Part shown: piece by piece, positions 26,930 through 35,459 of the stretch
Numbering within the stretch: the stretch's first letter is position 1
Layout of the letters: every line of letters begins with the position of its first letter
DNA from: Tomitella biformata AHU 1821
Lineage (GTDB): Bacteria > Actinomycetota > Actinomycetes > Mycobacteriales > Mycobacteriaceae
Length of the DNA stretch: 64,000 nt
Assembly (NCBI RefSeq): GCF_000524475.1
Contig: NZ_BAVQ01000009.1
Coordinates: forward strand, 62,001-126,000
Direction of reading: 5' to 3'
Notes under the pieces: generated by a model
The model's database searches: none
What the model was told of the DNA's origin: nothing
The model's input: only the letters and a program-made list of their open reading frames with translations
Translations under genes and position numbers: made by a program

Positions 26930-28540
26930 ATGAAGCGAACGCACTCCCGGCTTGGCCGGGCTTTAGCGGGGATCATGGTGAGTAGCGCCGTGTTGGCGGG
27001 GTGCGCGAACGCTGGTAGCAGCGACAGCAGCGGCGGGGCGTCCTCGGACCAGACTTTGGGGACGCGCGGCATCCAAGGCAGTCAGGTCGCCCCGAGCAGC
27101 CCGGCCAAGGGTGGTGTGCTGAGCTTCGCGGGGTATGCGCCGGTCGCGAGCCTCGATCCCACCGTGACGCACCCGGCGGGGTCCACTGGCGGCACCGAGC
27201 TGGCGGCGGTGTACGACGTTCTGATCAAGTACGACAACGATTCCCACAGTTTCGAGCCACAGCTGGCCAAATCGATCCAAGCGAGTCCCGACTACTTGAC
27301 GTGGACATTGGAACTCCGAGAGGGCGTGCGATTCAGCGATGGCACGGCCTTCGACGCGGACGCGGTGGTCTCCAGCATCGACCGGTATAACGAGCGGGGC
27401 GGCGCATACTCAGCATTGTTCAAAGAGATGGTGCAGAGCACTGTGGCAAAGGACTCCACCACAGTCGAGTTCACGCTGAGCCAGCCGTGGCAGAACTTCC
27501 CTGCAATCCTGTCCTACGGGCACGGCATGATTGTCGCGCCGTCCGCGCTACAGGGGGAGGATTTCACTCCCATTGGCGCTGGCGCGTTCACTGTCGAGAG
27601 CTTGCAACCGGCACAGGAGCTCCGGCTGAAGGCGCGCTCCGACTATTGGGGCGGCGAGCCCCACCTCGACGGGCTTCGGTTCGTCGCGATCGCTGGCGAG
27701 CAACCGAAGCTTGATGCGCTCAGAACTGGTGGGCTCGACATGATCTACCTACGTGAGGCGGACACCACCAGCACGGCCAAGGGGGAGTTCCCCGGATTCC
27801 TCGACATCACCAATATGTCGATACTCGGCAACATCAACAATGCTCCTGGCCGTCCGGGCTCCGATGTTCGGGTGCGCCAGGCAATGGCCTATGCCATAGA
27901 TCCGGAGGTCGTGAATCAGCGGGCTTGGGACGGCGCGGGCATGGCCGGCTCAGATATGTTCGGGCCGCAGTCCGTGTGGCACGGTGATGCCACTGGCGTG
28001 AAGCCCGATTCAACGAAGGCGCAGGATCTGCTCGATCAAACGAAGGCGGAAGGCTTCGACGGCAAGATCACCTATCTCACTGTAAACACCCCTGACCAGC
28101 AGAAGGTTGCCCTCGCGGTGCAGGCACAGCTCAACGCCGTTGGCTTCGACACGACCATCGAGTACGTCAGCACCGCCACAGATATGGTGGTCCGCACAAT
28201 CGTTGACCGCGACTACGACATGACGTGGGGTGCCTACGATGTGTCCGATATCGACCCAGAGATCCGCCTGTTCAACACGCTATCGAGCACGCGCAACAAC
28301 ACCATCAGTCTGAAGAGCCCGGAGATGGACGCCTTGCTCAGCGAGGTGCTCTCGGCACCGGACGCCGACGCCAAGCGCGCGGCGATCAACCAGATTCAGG
28401 AGTTCGTCAACCGGGAGCAGCCGTTCCTCACGTGGGCTTCCGCAGGCCAGGTGTTCATCGCATGGTCGGAGAACGTCCACGGGGTTACCCCCTCGATCGA
28501 GCAGATCTTGCTGCTCGACAAGGCATACATCGTCGACTGA
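26930..28540 (+). CDS. ABC transporter family 5 solute-binding lipoprotein
   Basis: 536 residues. Signal peptide with basic start, hydrophobic core and lipobox VLAGC (Cys at about residue 25), then a Ser/Gly-rich linker and an SBP_bac_5 domain with the family motifs PTVTHPAGSTGG, ..YLTWTLELREGVRFSDGTAFDADAVVSSIDRY and ..VRVRQAMAYAIDPEVVNQRAWDG. Such proteins bind peptides, nickel or other solutes for an ABC importer. No permease or ATPase gene is nearby, and an IS remnant follows. Start ATG 26930 has GAGGAGAG upstream; expression is under promoter C. Confidence 0.9.
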   Translation: MKRTHSRLGRALAGIMVSSAVLAGCANAGSSDSSGGASSDQTLGTRGIQGSQVAPSSPAKGGVLSFAGYAPVASLDPTVTHPAGSTGGTELAAVYDVLIKYDNDSHSFEPQLAKSIQASPDYLTWTLELREGVRFSDGTAFDADAVVSSIDRYNERGGAYSALFKEMVQSTVAKDSTTVEFTLSQPWQNFPAILSYGHGMIVAPSALQGEDFTPIGAGAFTVESLQPAQELRLKARSDYWGGEPHLDGLRFVAIAGEQPKLDALRTGGLDMIYLREADTTSTAKGEFPGFLDITNMSILGNINNAPGRPGSDVRVRQAMAYAIDPEVVNQRAWDGAGMAGSDMFGPQSVWHGDATGVKPDSTKAQDLLDQTKAEGFDGKITYLTVNTPDQQKVALAVQAQLNAVGFDTTIEYVSTATDMVVRTIVDRDYDMTWGAYDVSDIDPEIRLFNTLSSTRNNTISLKSPEMDALLSEVLSAPDADAKRAAINQIQEFVNREQPFLTWASAGQVFIAWSENVHGVTPSIEQILLLDKAYIVD

Positions 28541-28605
28541 CTCTGCCTGGATCACTCCCGCGGACGGCTGGCTGAGTTGCGCTTCTCAAATGCCGAATAC
28601 CTACT

Positions 28606-28643
28606 GGCCCGCGGCCAGGTCATCACCGACCTGGCCGCGGGCC
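28606..28643 (+). terminator. 16-bp perfect hairpin after the solute-binding protein gene
   Basis: Arms at 28606-28621 and 28628-28643 are exact complements with a six-base loop, very GC-rich, followed by an AT-rich stretch but no long T-run. It lies 65 bases after the stop codon, as expected for an actinobacterial intrinsic terminator. Confidence 0.75.
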
Positions 28644-28673
28644 ATATTCCCGATCTATTAGTGCGTCTGACGC

Positions 28674-29664
28674 TAGCCTCGATCTTTCATGAGGTGCCGG
28701 TGCTGGCCTGATCGGTTTCGGATTGCGGATTTCAGGCCGAGATTCGGCCGATGGCACCCAGGCATCGCCCGCTGACCGCGGATGAGGTCTGGGTTCCATT
28801 GCCCCAGAAGAAGATTCGCTCTTTCATCTCGTCGATGCTGGCCCCCGCCGGTCAGGACGGGGCGGGCAAGTCTTTGAGTCTGGCCAGACCGTGGGCAACC
28901 AGTTCCGACCACGGCGCGTGCGCCGACAATCTCAGCCAGGTGCGGCGGGCGTGCCGTGAGATTCTCGCGGCGATCGAGAACATCCGCAGGCGGAGACGTT
29001 TCGGCTCCCACCGCCGCGCCTCATGGCCGGTCAGGGCCAGCATCTGCATCCACGCCGTCAGCTCCGTCGCCAGGCCGACGATCGCGAGCCAGATCTGGTT
29101 CTGGCCGAAGTAGCGCAGCGGGAGATTCGTCAGGCCGGTGTCCTTCGAGTTTCGGATCCGGTCCTCGCAGCGCGCGCGTTGACGGTGCCGTAGCTCCAGG
29201 TCAGCGAGCTGCCCGCGCTTGGTGTTGGTGACGAACGCGGTGATCCGCAGGCCGTCAACGTCGGTGAACCGCAACTGGGCGCCCGGGTCGGGACGCTCCT
29301 TGCGGATGATCAGCCACATCCCGTCCGGCCAGCACGACAGGTCCGCCATATGCGTGAGCTCGGCGACCCATGCGCCTTTGCGGGGCATCCGATCGGCGTT
29401 GTAGGCCGGAGTCCACCCGTCCTTCGGGATCATGTTGATCAGCCCCGCGAGGGTCTCATTCAAAGTGCCAGCGTGGGACACGATCGAGGTTCCGGTGGTG
29501 TCGGGGGACAAAGCGGGGTACGGGCTTGTAGAGTTGCTCACCAGAATGGTGCTCCTTGTTCCTAAGATTATTGAACCGTCGCAAGTCCAATTATCGCAGG
29601 TCAGAGCACCATTCTTCTATTTTTCGGGGGCGTGTCGCTCAATCAGCGTGAAAGCCCGAGGCTA
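28674..29664 (-). mobile_element. IS1380-family element, internally deleted
   Basis: Imperfect terminal inverted repeats bound the element: TAGCCTCGATCTTTCA at 28674-28689 and, on the other strand, TAGCCTCGGGCTTTCA at 29664-29649 (14 of 16 match). Inside is one transposase frame of half the usual length, so at about 0.99 kb the element is shorter than the 1.6-1.7 kb normal for the family. A 12-bp perfect inverted repeat (29543-29554 and 29604-29615) lies upstream of the transposase start. No target-site duplication could be recognised. Confidence 0.75.
28852..29541 (-). pseudogene. IS1380-type transposase with in-frame internal deletion
   Basis: 229 codons. The first ~27 residues (MSNSTSPYPALSPDTTGTS) look like a genuine transposase N terminus; the rest is the C-terminal half, with ELRHRQRARCEDRIRNSKDTGLTNLP and FGQNQIWLAIVGLATELTAW typical of DDE transposases of this family. 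The N-terminal catalytic half, including the first acidic residues, is missing, so the protein cannot be active unless complemented by a full copy elsewhere. Confidence 0.78.
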
Positions 29665-29953
29665 GACATCAGAGGCCACGGAGTGCTATTCCCATGCCCG
29701 AGTCGGGGCCGCTTTACAGTTCGCATGCCGACTGGCTGACGCAATCGTCTTCTGCGTCAACTCGAGCGGGACCCGATGATCAGTCCCCCGAATCCGCCGT
29801 ATATTCCCGAGCTGCGTCTACCGACTGGGCGGCTCGCCAGCGATCGGCGCCGCAGGTCAGAGCCCAATGCGGCGCTTCGAAGCCGTGATCCTGTGCCTCG
29901 CGGCTGGTGCGAGCGAGCGCGGCAGCCGTGCACCCATGTCACGACGTGTGCAA

Positions 29954-30024
29954 AGCGAGCCGAACCGCTGATCCGTTGCTGGTGATCCTAGATCCAGCAC
30001 CGGCACAGGCGGTTTCGGCTCGCT
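29954..30024 (-). terminator. long imperfect hairpin downstream of the Rieske-BVMO2 operon
   Basis: AGCGAGCCGAACCG at 29954-29967 pairs with CGGTTTCGGCTCGCT at 30010-30024 (one bulged T), and the loop contains a smaller imperfect dyad around GATCCTAGATC. It begins about 20 bases past the stop of BVMO2 and probably ends the operon. The rest of 29665-30043 holds no recognisable gene. Confidence 0.5.
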
Positions 30025-30043
30025 CCGCTTATCGAGGGAAGTA

Positions 30044-31942
30044 CTACTGCACGTCCGTGTACTCGAAGTGCGACTCATCAGGGCTCGCGCACAATTCGTA
30101 GAACTTCTCGCCGCTCCAGGGCGCGTTCATCTGCAGCCGACCGAACTCGTTGACGTAGTAGTTCTTCTCCGTCGCTGTGCTCGGCGACAGGTAGATGAGC
30201 TTCTTGGCCTCTTCGTGCAGTTGGTCGTTGTAGTCATCGAACGCGTCCTGGCGAATAACCATCGACGAACGACCGTTCTCGATCATGCCGACGATGCCCT
30301 CGGCGATGTAGCGGGTCCAGATCTCGAACCAGGTGGGCAGTCCCGATCCGCTCGCCACCGGCTGTGAGTTGGGGCCATAGAGCATAAACATGTTCGGGAA
30401 CCCCGGAACGGTCATACCGAGATGCGCTTGCGCGCCCTGGCGGGACCAGACGTCCTCCAGTGTCACACCGCCGATGCCGTAGTACTGCGTCGGCCAGAGG
30501 TACTTCTCCGTCTGGAAGCCGACCGCAGCGATGACCAGGTCCGCGTCGCGGGCCTCGCCGTCTGCGGTGACGATCGCGGTGTCGGTCATCCGATCGATCG
30601 GAGTCGTCACGAGCTCGACATTGTTCCTGGTCAACGAGGCATACCAGTTGTTGTCAACCACCGGACGCCTGGTCATCGGCGGGTAGTCCGGGACGAGCTG
30701 ATCGATCAGGTCCTGCCGGCCGTCGACCTGGCTCGAGACGTAGCCGACCAGGATCTCGCGCAGCATGTCGTTGCGCTCGCTCACGTCGCCGCCATTCGCG
30801 ATCCACTCCTCGTCCGGCATGATCACGTTCCGCAGATCAATCGTGCTCAGCCCGGCGACATACTTGTTCCAGTTCCAGTAGTAGGGCATCTTCTGGACCA
30901 GCCACTGGAGTTCGTCGGCGATCGGCACGCCGTAGTTGACACGCGGCGAGATCCACTGCGGTGTCCGCTGGTACACCGCCACCGACTGCGCCTTCTCGGC
31001 CACCTTCGACAGGAGCTGGACCCCGGTCGAACCGTTGCCGATGATGGCGACCTTCTTCCCCGCGTACTCGACGTCGTCGCTCCACTCTGTGGTGTGCACG
31101 ATCTGCCCGGCAAATCCGGCGACGCCCTCCACCGGCAGGTCCCGCGGAGTCGCGAACACGCCACTAGCGGCGACCACCACATTTACCTCGACCTCCGCGG
31201 TGGAATCCTCGCCGCTCACGGTCAGAGTCCAGCGCTGCGTCGCGTCGTCGAAGCGGGCCTCCTGAATATCGGAGTCGAACTGAATGTGCTCGTAGACGCC
31301 GTGCTCGTGCGCCACGTGATCGATGTACGCGCGAACCTCCGACTGCCGGGCGAAATGTTCGGTCCACGGATACTTTTTCTCGAACCCGAACTCGTAGATG
31401 CAGCTCAGCGTGTCGACGCGAACGTCGGGGTAGGTGTTGACGCTCCACACCCCGCCCACCTCCGAGCGACGCTCATAAACCGTGAACGGGATGCCGAGCT
31501 GAGCCAGCTGCACACCCATGGTGACACCGGCGAAGCCCGCACCGACGATCGCGACGTGGTATCCCTCCGGGACCACCTTCTCTCCAGTCCACTGAGCCGG
31601 GAACGGCATGTCGGCGAAGGCCGGGATGTGGTGGCGCATGATCAGGTCCTCGGGCCCCAGCTTGCGGGCCTCGGCCATCTCAAGCAGCTCGACTATCTCG
31701 TCCCGCGACGGGGCCGGCAACGCGGACTCGTCGGGCTCGGCGAGCAGGTACTCGACAGCTTTCACCCGGATGAGCGCGATGTCGTCGTCGGAGAACTCGA
31801 CTCTGTCCGCGGCCGGGCCGAAGACACGTTCGGGCGTGATCGCGGCGATCTCCGCATCTCGGGTCGCCTGGTACAGCGCCATCCGCAACGCGTTCGCATC
31901 GGCGCACTCGACGGCGCGCTCTATATAGCTACGTCCTGGCAT
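30044..31942 (-). CDS. Baeyer-Villiger monooxygenase 2 (HAPMO-like type)
   Basis: 632 residues. A helical N-terminal domain of about 125 residues precedes the first Rossmann motif VGAGFAGV (about 133), followed by GGVWSVNTYPDVRVD, the variant fingerprint FAGQIVHTTEW and second Rossmann IGNGSTGVQL. Extra N-terminal domain, VWSVNTYP instead of TWYWNRYP, and length match the 4-hydroxyacetophenone-monooxygenase branch, which accepts aryl and cyclic ketones. ATG 31942 has GGAAG upstream; a TTG 12 bases earlier is possible. Last gene of the Rieske operon, 45 bases after the synthetase gene. Confidence 0.9.
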   Translation of the reverse strand: MPGRSYIERAVECADANALRMALYQATRDAEIAAITPERVFGPAADRVEFSDDDIALIRVKAVEYLLAEPDESALPAPSRDEIVELLEMAEARKLGPEDLIMRHHIPAFADMPFPAQWTGEKVVPEGYHVAIVGAGFAGVTMGVQLAQLGIPFTVYERRSEVGGVWSVNTYPDVRVDTLSCIYEFGFEKKYPWTEHFARQSEVRAYIDHVAHEHGVYEHIQFDSDIQEARFDDATQRWTLTVSGEDSTAEVEVNVVVAASGVFATPRDLPVEGVAGFAGQIVHTTEWSDDVEYAGKKVAIIGNGSTGVQLLSKVAEKAQSVAVYQRTPQWISPRVNYGVPIADELQWLVQKMPYYWNWNKYVAGLSTIDLRNVIMPDEEWIANGGDVSERNDMLREILVGYVSSQVDGRQDLIDQLVPDYPPMTRRPVVDNNWYASLTRNNVELVTTPIDRMTDTAIVTADGEARDADLVIAAVGFQTEKYLWPTQYYGIGGVTLEDVWSRQGAQAHLGMTVPGFPNMFMLYGPNSQPVASGSGLPTWFEIWTRYIAEGIVGMIENGRSSMVIRQDAFDDYNDQLHEEAKKLIYLSPSTATEKNYYVNEFGRLQMNAPWSGEKFYELCASPDESHFEYTDVQ

Positions 31943-31987
31943 GGGAACTTCCAATTCTCAAGTCTGGTGGAGGACCTGGGGCACGTG

Positions 31988-33562
31988 TCACTGCGCGGTT
32001 GCGCTGGCCACGACCCGCAAGTCGATGACGGACTGCCGAAGGTTCTGCTTGCGGATCTTCATCGTCGGCGTCTTCGGCATCTCCGAGACGATCACGACTT
32101 CTTCGGGGAACTTCGCCGGCGAGATGCCGGCATTGCGGCAGTAGGCCCGGATCTCGTCGACGCCGATGTCGGCCGCGCCGTCGCACAGCTGAATCACTGC
32201 GCAGATCCGCTCGCCCGATCTGTCGTCGGGCAAACCGATAACGGCGACATCGGCCACCGCGGAGTGCTTCGCCAGCACTTCTTCGATCTCGATTGGACTG
32301 ATCGACTCGCCCTTGCGGATGATCAGGTCCTTCTCCCGGCCGACTAGGACCAGGTGCCCGTCCTCCTCGAGTCTTCCGGTGTCACCGGTGAACATCCATC
32401 CGTCGTCGTCGAGAGGGCGGACGATCTCGCCATTGTCCCGGTAGTGCTTGAACAGCATCGGGCCGCGCAGCCACACCCGGCCCTCCTCGCCAGACGCCAG
32501 CACGTCATCCTCCTCAGAGCGGATCTGCACCTCGCATCCCAGGACGGGACGTCCAGAGGTGGTGGCCAGCTGCTCGATGCTGTCGCTCATCCGCGCCGAG
32601 GCGATCATCGGGCACTCGGTCATGCCGTAGGCATGCAGAATCGGGACGCCGACCTCGGCAAGCACATCGCGGAACAGCTTCTCGGGCATCGGCGCTCCGC
32701 CACCGGTCACCATGCGCAGCGTCGGAACAACCGGGGTACCCGGGTTCTTCCGCTGCTCCTCGAGCAGAAGGGCGTAATGCGGGGTCGATCCGCCGGTGAT
32801 CGTCGCACCCGTCCTTCGCATCAGCTCGACCGCCGCGACCGGCTCGTAGGCCTCCATGACCACCAGCGACATGCCGCTGGTCAGGGAGGCGATCAACAGG
32901 TCTGGGCCGCCGATGTGGGCGTACGGGAACAGGATCGTTCCGACGTCGTCCGAGTTGGCTCCGATCGCATCCGCGAGCGCGACGCCGCCGGCGATGAGGG
33001 TGCCGTCCGTGTGGCAGACGCCCTTGGGCGTCGAGGTCGTGCCAGAGGTGGTGTAGATCCAGCGCACCTCGTCCCGGCCGAGTGGCGCGGCGGGGAGCAC
33101 GGCCGGGTCGCCGTCGGGCAACTCACCGGAGACGATAAGCAGTTCGAGGCGGTCACCGCTCGCCGCTCGCAGATCATTGGCCATCGCCTGATGGTCAAAA
33201 CCACGGAACTTGGGGAGCGTGATCAGCCATTCCGATGCGCACTGCTCAACCATGGCCGTGACCTCACGCGCCCTGTAGAGCGGAATGATCGGGTTCTGGG
33301 TCACGCCGATACGCGACAGCGCCAGGCTGAGGACCATGGTGTCGATGCGAGTGGGCAGCTGCCAGCTCACCGTGGCGCCGGGCTCGATACCGCGCGCCAG
33401 TAGGCCGGCCGCGACGCGCTCGGCGGCGGCGGCGACCTCAGCGAAAGTCAGGCGCCGATCGAACTCGTCGATGATGGCGACGGCGTCGCCGGTGGCCTCG
33501 ACCCGCATCGCGAGCAGATCCCACAGGGAGCGCGCGTCGTTCGGCGCGAGGTCCGAGTTCAC
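31988..33562 (-). CDS. acyl-CoA synthetase (AMP-forming)
   Basis: 524 residues of the adenylate-forming superfamily. P-loop-like A3 motif YTTSGTTSTPKG at about 170-181, A5 region YGMTECP at about 315, A7 motif MFTGDTGRLEEDG at about 397, and A10 PKTPTMKIRKQNLR with the catalytic Lys near the C terminus. It should activate a carboxylic acid formed after ring opening, using ATP and CoA, for beta-oxidation by the adjacent genes. GTG 33562 overlaps the stop of the enoyl-CoA hydratase gene (GTGA), showing translational coupling. Confidence 0.92.
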   Translation of the reverse strand: MNSDLAPNDARSLWDLLAMRVEATGDAVAIIDEFDRRLTFAEVAAAAERVAAGLLARGIEPGATVSWQLPTRIDTMVLSLALSRIGVTQNPIIPLYRAREVTAMVEQCASEWLITLPKFRGFDHQAMANDLRAASGDRLELLIVSGELPDGDPAVLPAAPLGRDEVRWIYTTSGTTSTPKGVCHTDGTLIAGGVALADAIGANSDDVGTILFPYAHIGGPDLLIASLTSGMSLVVMEAYEPVAAVELMRRTGATITGGSTPHYALLLEEQRKNPGTPVVPTLRMVTGGGAPMPEKLFRDVLAEVGVPILHAYGMTECPMIASARMSDSIEQLATTSGRPVLGCEVQIRSEEDDVLASGEEGRVWLRGPMLFKHYRDNGEIVRPLDDDGWMFTGDTGRLEEDGHLVLVGREKDLIIRKGESISPIEIEEVLAKHSAVADVAVIGLPDDRSGERICAVIQLCDGAADIGVDEIRAYCRNAGISPAKFPEEVVIVSEMPKTPTMKIRKQNLRQSVIDLRVVASATAQ

Positions 33563-34371
33563 GAATCCTCCCCCTTCTTCTCACGTGCCCCCGACGGGAG
33601 CGGGTCTGGCGTCAGGAGCGGGTACCCGGTGCGGAGCAGCGCGTTCGCGTGCCCGTGCCAGTGGATGTCGAATGCCGACTGCATCGCGGCCTGCTGGCCC
33701 ATGACATCGAGGGTCTGGTTGACCGCACGCTTGGCGGTGGCCAGTCCCCACCCGTCCATTTCCGAGATCTCGTGCGCCAATTCCATCGTCTGCGCGTCAA
33801 GCTCATCGAGCGGGACTACCCGGTTCACCATGCCGGCGTCGAACGCCTCGGCCGCGGTGAACTTGCGGGCCGTGAACAGCATCTCCTTTGCGCGGCGCGC
33901 CCCGAGCTCCCACGTGTGCGCGTGGTACTCGACGCCGCCGACACCGAATTTCACGACCGGGTCGCTGAAGTACGCGTTGTCGGCCGCGACGATCAGGTCG
34001 CACGGCCAGATCACGTTGAGAGCACCGGCGACGCAGGCACCCTGAACGGCCGCGATCGACGGCTTCGGCACATCGCGCCACTTGCGGGAGAAGCCGAGGT
34101 AGTGCTCGGCCTCCCAGCTGTAAGCGCTCTCCAGTGTTGTCTTGCCCTCCTGAAAGTAGCCCGGTGCCGGGGTCTTCAGGTCGTGGCCCGATGAGAAGTG
34201 GTCGCCGTTGGCGCGCACGACGATCACCTTGACCGCGTCGTCGGTGGCCGCCTGCTGCCAGCGGGCATCGAGGTCGCGCAGCAGGGACGCGTCCTGCGCG
34301 TTGTGCTTATCCGGACGGTTGAGGGTGATCACGCCGACGGCGCCATCCACCTCGTAGTTGATGTAGCTCAT
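33559..34371 (-). CDS. enoyl-CoA hydratase/isomerase family protein
   Basis: 270 residues, crotonase fold. Oxyanion-hole strands ANGDHFSSGHDL at about 54-65 and VQGACVAGALNVIWPCDLIVAA at about 104-125. The residues at the usual catalytic Glu positions are not both conserved (FGVGGVEYHAHTWELGARRAKEML), so hydratase, isomerase or ring-opening hydrolase activity are all possible. ATG 34371 overlaps the stop of the acyl-CoA dehydrogenase gene (ATGA), which fixes the start well inside the longer open frame. Confidence 0.88.
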   Translation of the reverse strand: MSYINYEVDGAVGVITLNRPDKHNAQDASLLRDLDARWQQAATDDAVKVIVVRANGDHFSSGHDLKTPAPGYFQEGKTTLESAYSWEAEHYLGFSRKWRDVPKPSIAAVQGACVAGALNVIWPCDLIVAADNAYFSDPVVKFGVGGVEYHAHTWELGARRAKEMLFTARKFTAAEAFDAGMVNRVVPLDELDAQTMELAHEISEMDGWGLATAKRAVNQTLDVMGQQAAMQSAFDIHWHGHANALLRTGYPLLTPDPLPSGAREKKGEDS

Positions 34372-35453
34372 CGCGATGCTCCCGTGTAGATCCGATCGAG
34401 GGCCGACACGATCTCGGCGTCGTTGCGCGCCTCCGAGCCAAAGTCGTACTGCCAGCGCTTGGCCGCATCCGTGAACAGATGCACGTTCGACTCGACCATG
34501 TACCCGATGCCCGCATGGACCTCGTGTGCCGAGTGGACGATCTGCAGCGCGGCCTTCGCGGCCTGCTTGCGCATCAAGCCGATGTGCGGCTGCGGATCGA
34601 GGCCGGCTCCGATGGCTCCAGCGGCCGAGCGCGCGTGCGCCGAGGTGAGGTGCGCGGCGACCGCAATATCGCTGCACAGGTACTGCACCGCCTGGAATCG
34701 GCCAATCGGCCCGCCGAACTGGTGCCGTTGCTGCGCGTACAGCACGGTGATGTCGAGCAGCCGCAGCGCGGAGCCGTAGACCTGCGCGGCGCGAAGCACC
34801 GCGCCGCGCTGCTCGGCGACCTCGACAGCGCGGTCGGCGTCGCCTCCGCGGGCCAGCACCACGGTGTCGGCCACCGGCACGTTGTCGAAGGTCACCGCGA
34901 ACATCGGATGCCCACCCATGTTCGGCATCGCCTCGATACTGATCGCCGAGCTCGAATCCACAATGGCCACAATGCTTTCGCCGGTACTGGCGTGAACGAG
35001 GAAGCTGTTGGCGCGGTCGGCGTAGCCCACCGCCAGCGCGATTCCTCGCAGGACGCCGTTCTCACACGTCACCGCGGAGCCCCACTCGGCAGAAGGGAAC
35101 ACCGGGATCACGACGGCCTCGCCGCTGCCGATGCGCTCGGCGAAGCCCGCCGATATCTCCGTGCCGATCGCCAGGGCCGCGTCGCGGGCCATCATCAGGT
35201 CGAGGAGTGGTGTGTTGGCCAGCGCGCGCCCCATCTCGACGAAGACCCCGGCGATCGTGCCGAGCGCTGGGCTATCCGCGTCGGCTCCGGTCGGATCGCC
35301 GAGCTCCAGCCACCCCAGCTCGGCGAACTGCGCAACCTGATCTACGAACGGCACCTCGTTCGACCGGTCTTCCAGCGGTGAGTACCGCGCGAAAACCGAC
35401 TTGCTGACATCTGCGAGGGCCGCGAAGTCCTCGCCCCATTCCAAATCCATCAT
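34368..35453 (-). CDS. acyl-CoA dehydrogenase, subunit 2-like (FadE27/ChsE2 style)
   Basis: 361 residues. The C-terminal half has QQRHQFGGPIGRFQAVQYLCSD and HEVHAGIGYMVESNVHLF, the acyl-CoA dehydrogenase helical domain, while the N-terminal half is poorly conserved. This shape is seen in one partner of the alpha2beta2 heterotetrameric dehydrogenases of actinobacterial steroid side-chain degradation, which are encoded as adjacent pairs. The neighbouring gene six bases upstream is the matching partner. Expected reaction: alpha,beta-dehydrogenation of a CoA thioester with FAD. Confidence 0.86.
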   Translation of the reverse strand: MMDLEWGEDFAALADVSKSVFARYSPLEDRSNEVPFVDQVAQFAELGWLELGDPTGADADSPALGTIAGVFVEMGRALANTPLLDLMMARDAALAIGTEISAGFAERIGSGEAVVIPVFPSAEWGSAVTCENGVLRGIALAVGYADRANSFLVHASTGESIVAIVDSSSAISIEAMPNMGGHPMFAVTFDNVPVADTVVLARGGDADRAVEVAEQRGAVLRAAQVYGSALRLLDITVLYAQQRHQFGGPIGRFQAVQYLCSDIAVAAHLTSAHARSAAGAIGAGLDPQPHIGLMRKQAAKAALQIVHSAHEVHAGIGYMVESNVHLFTDAAKRWQYDFGSEARNDAEIVSALDRIYTGASR

Positions 35454-35459
35454 CTGCTC

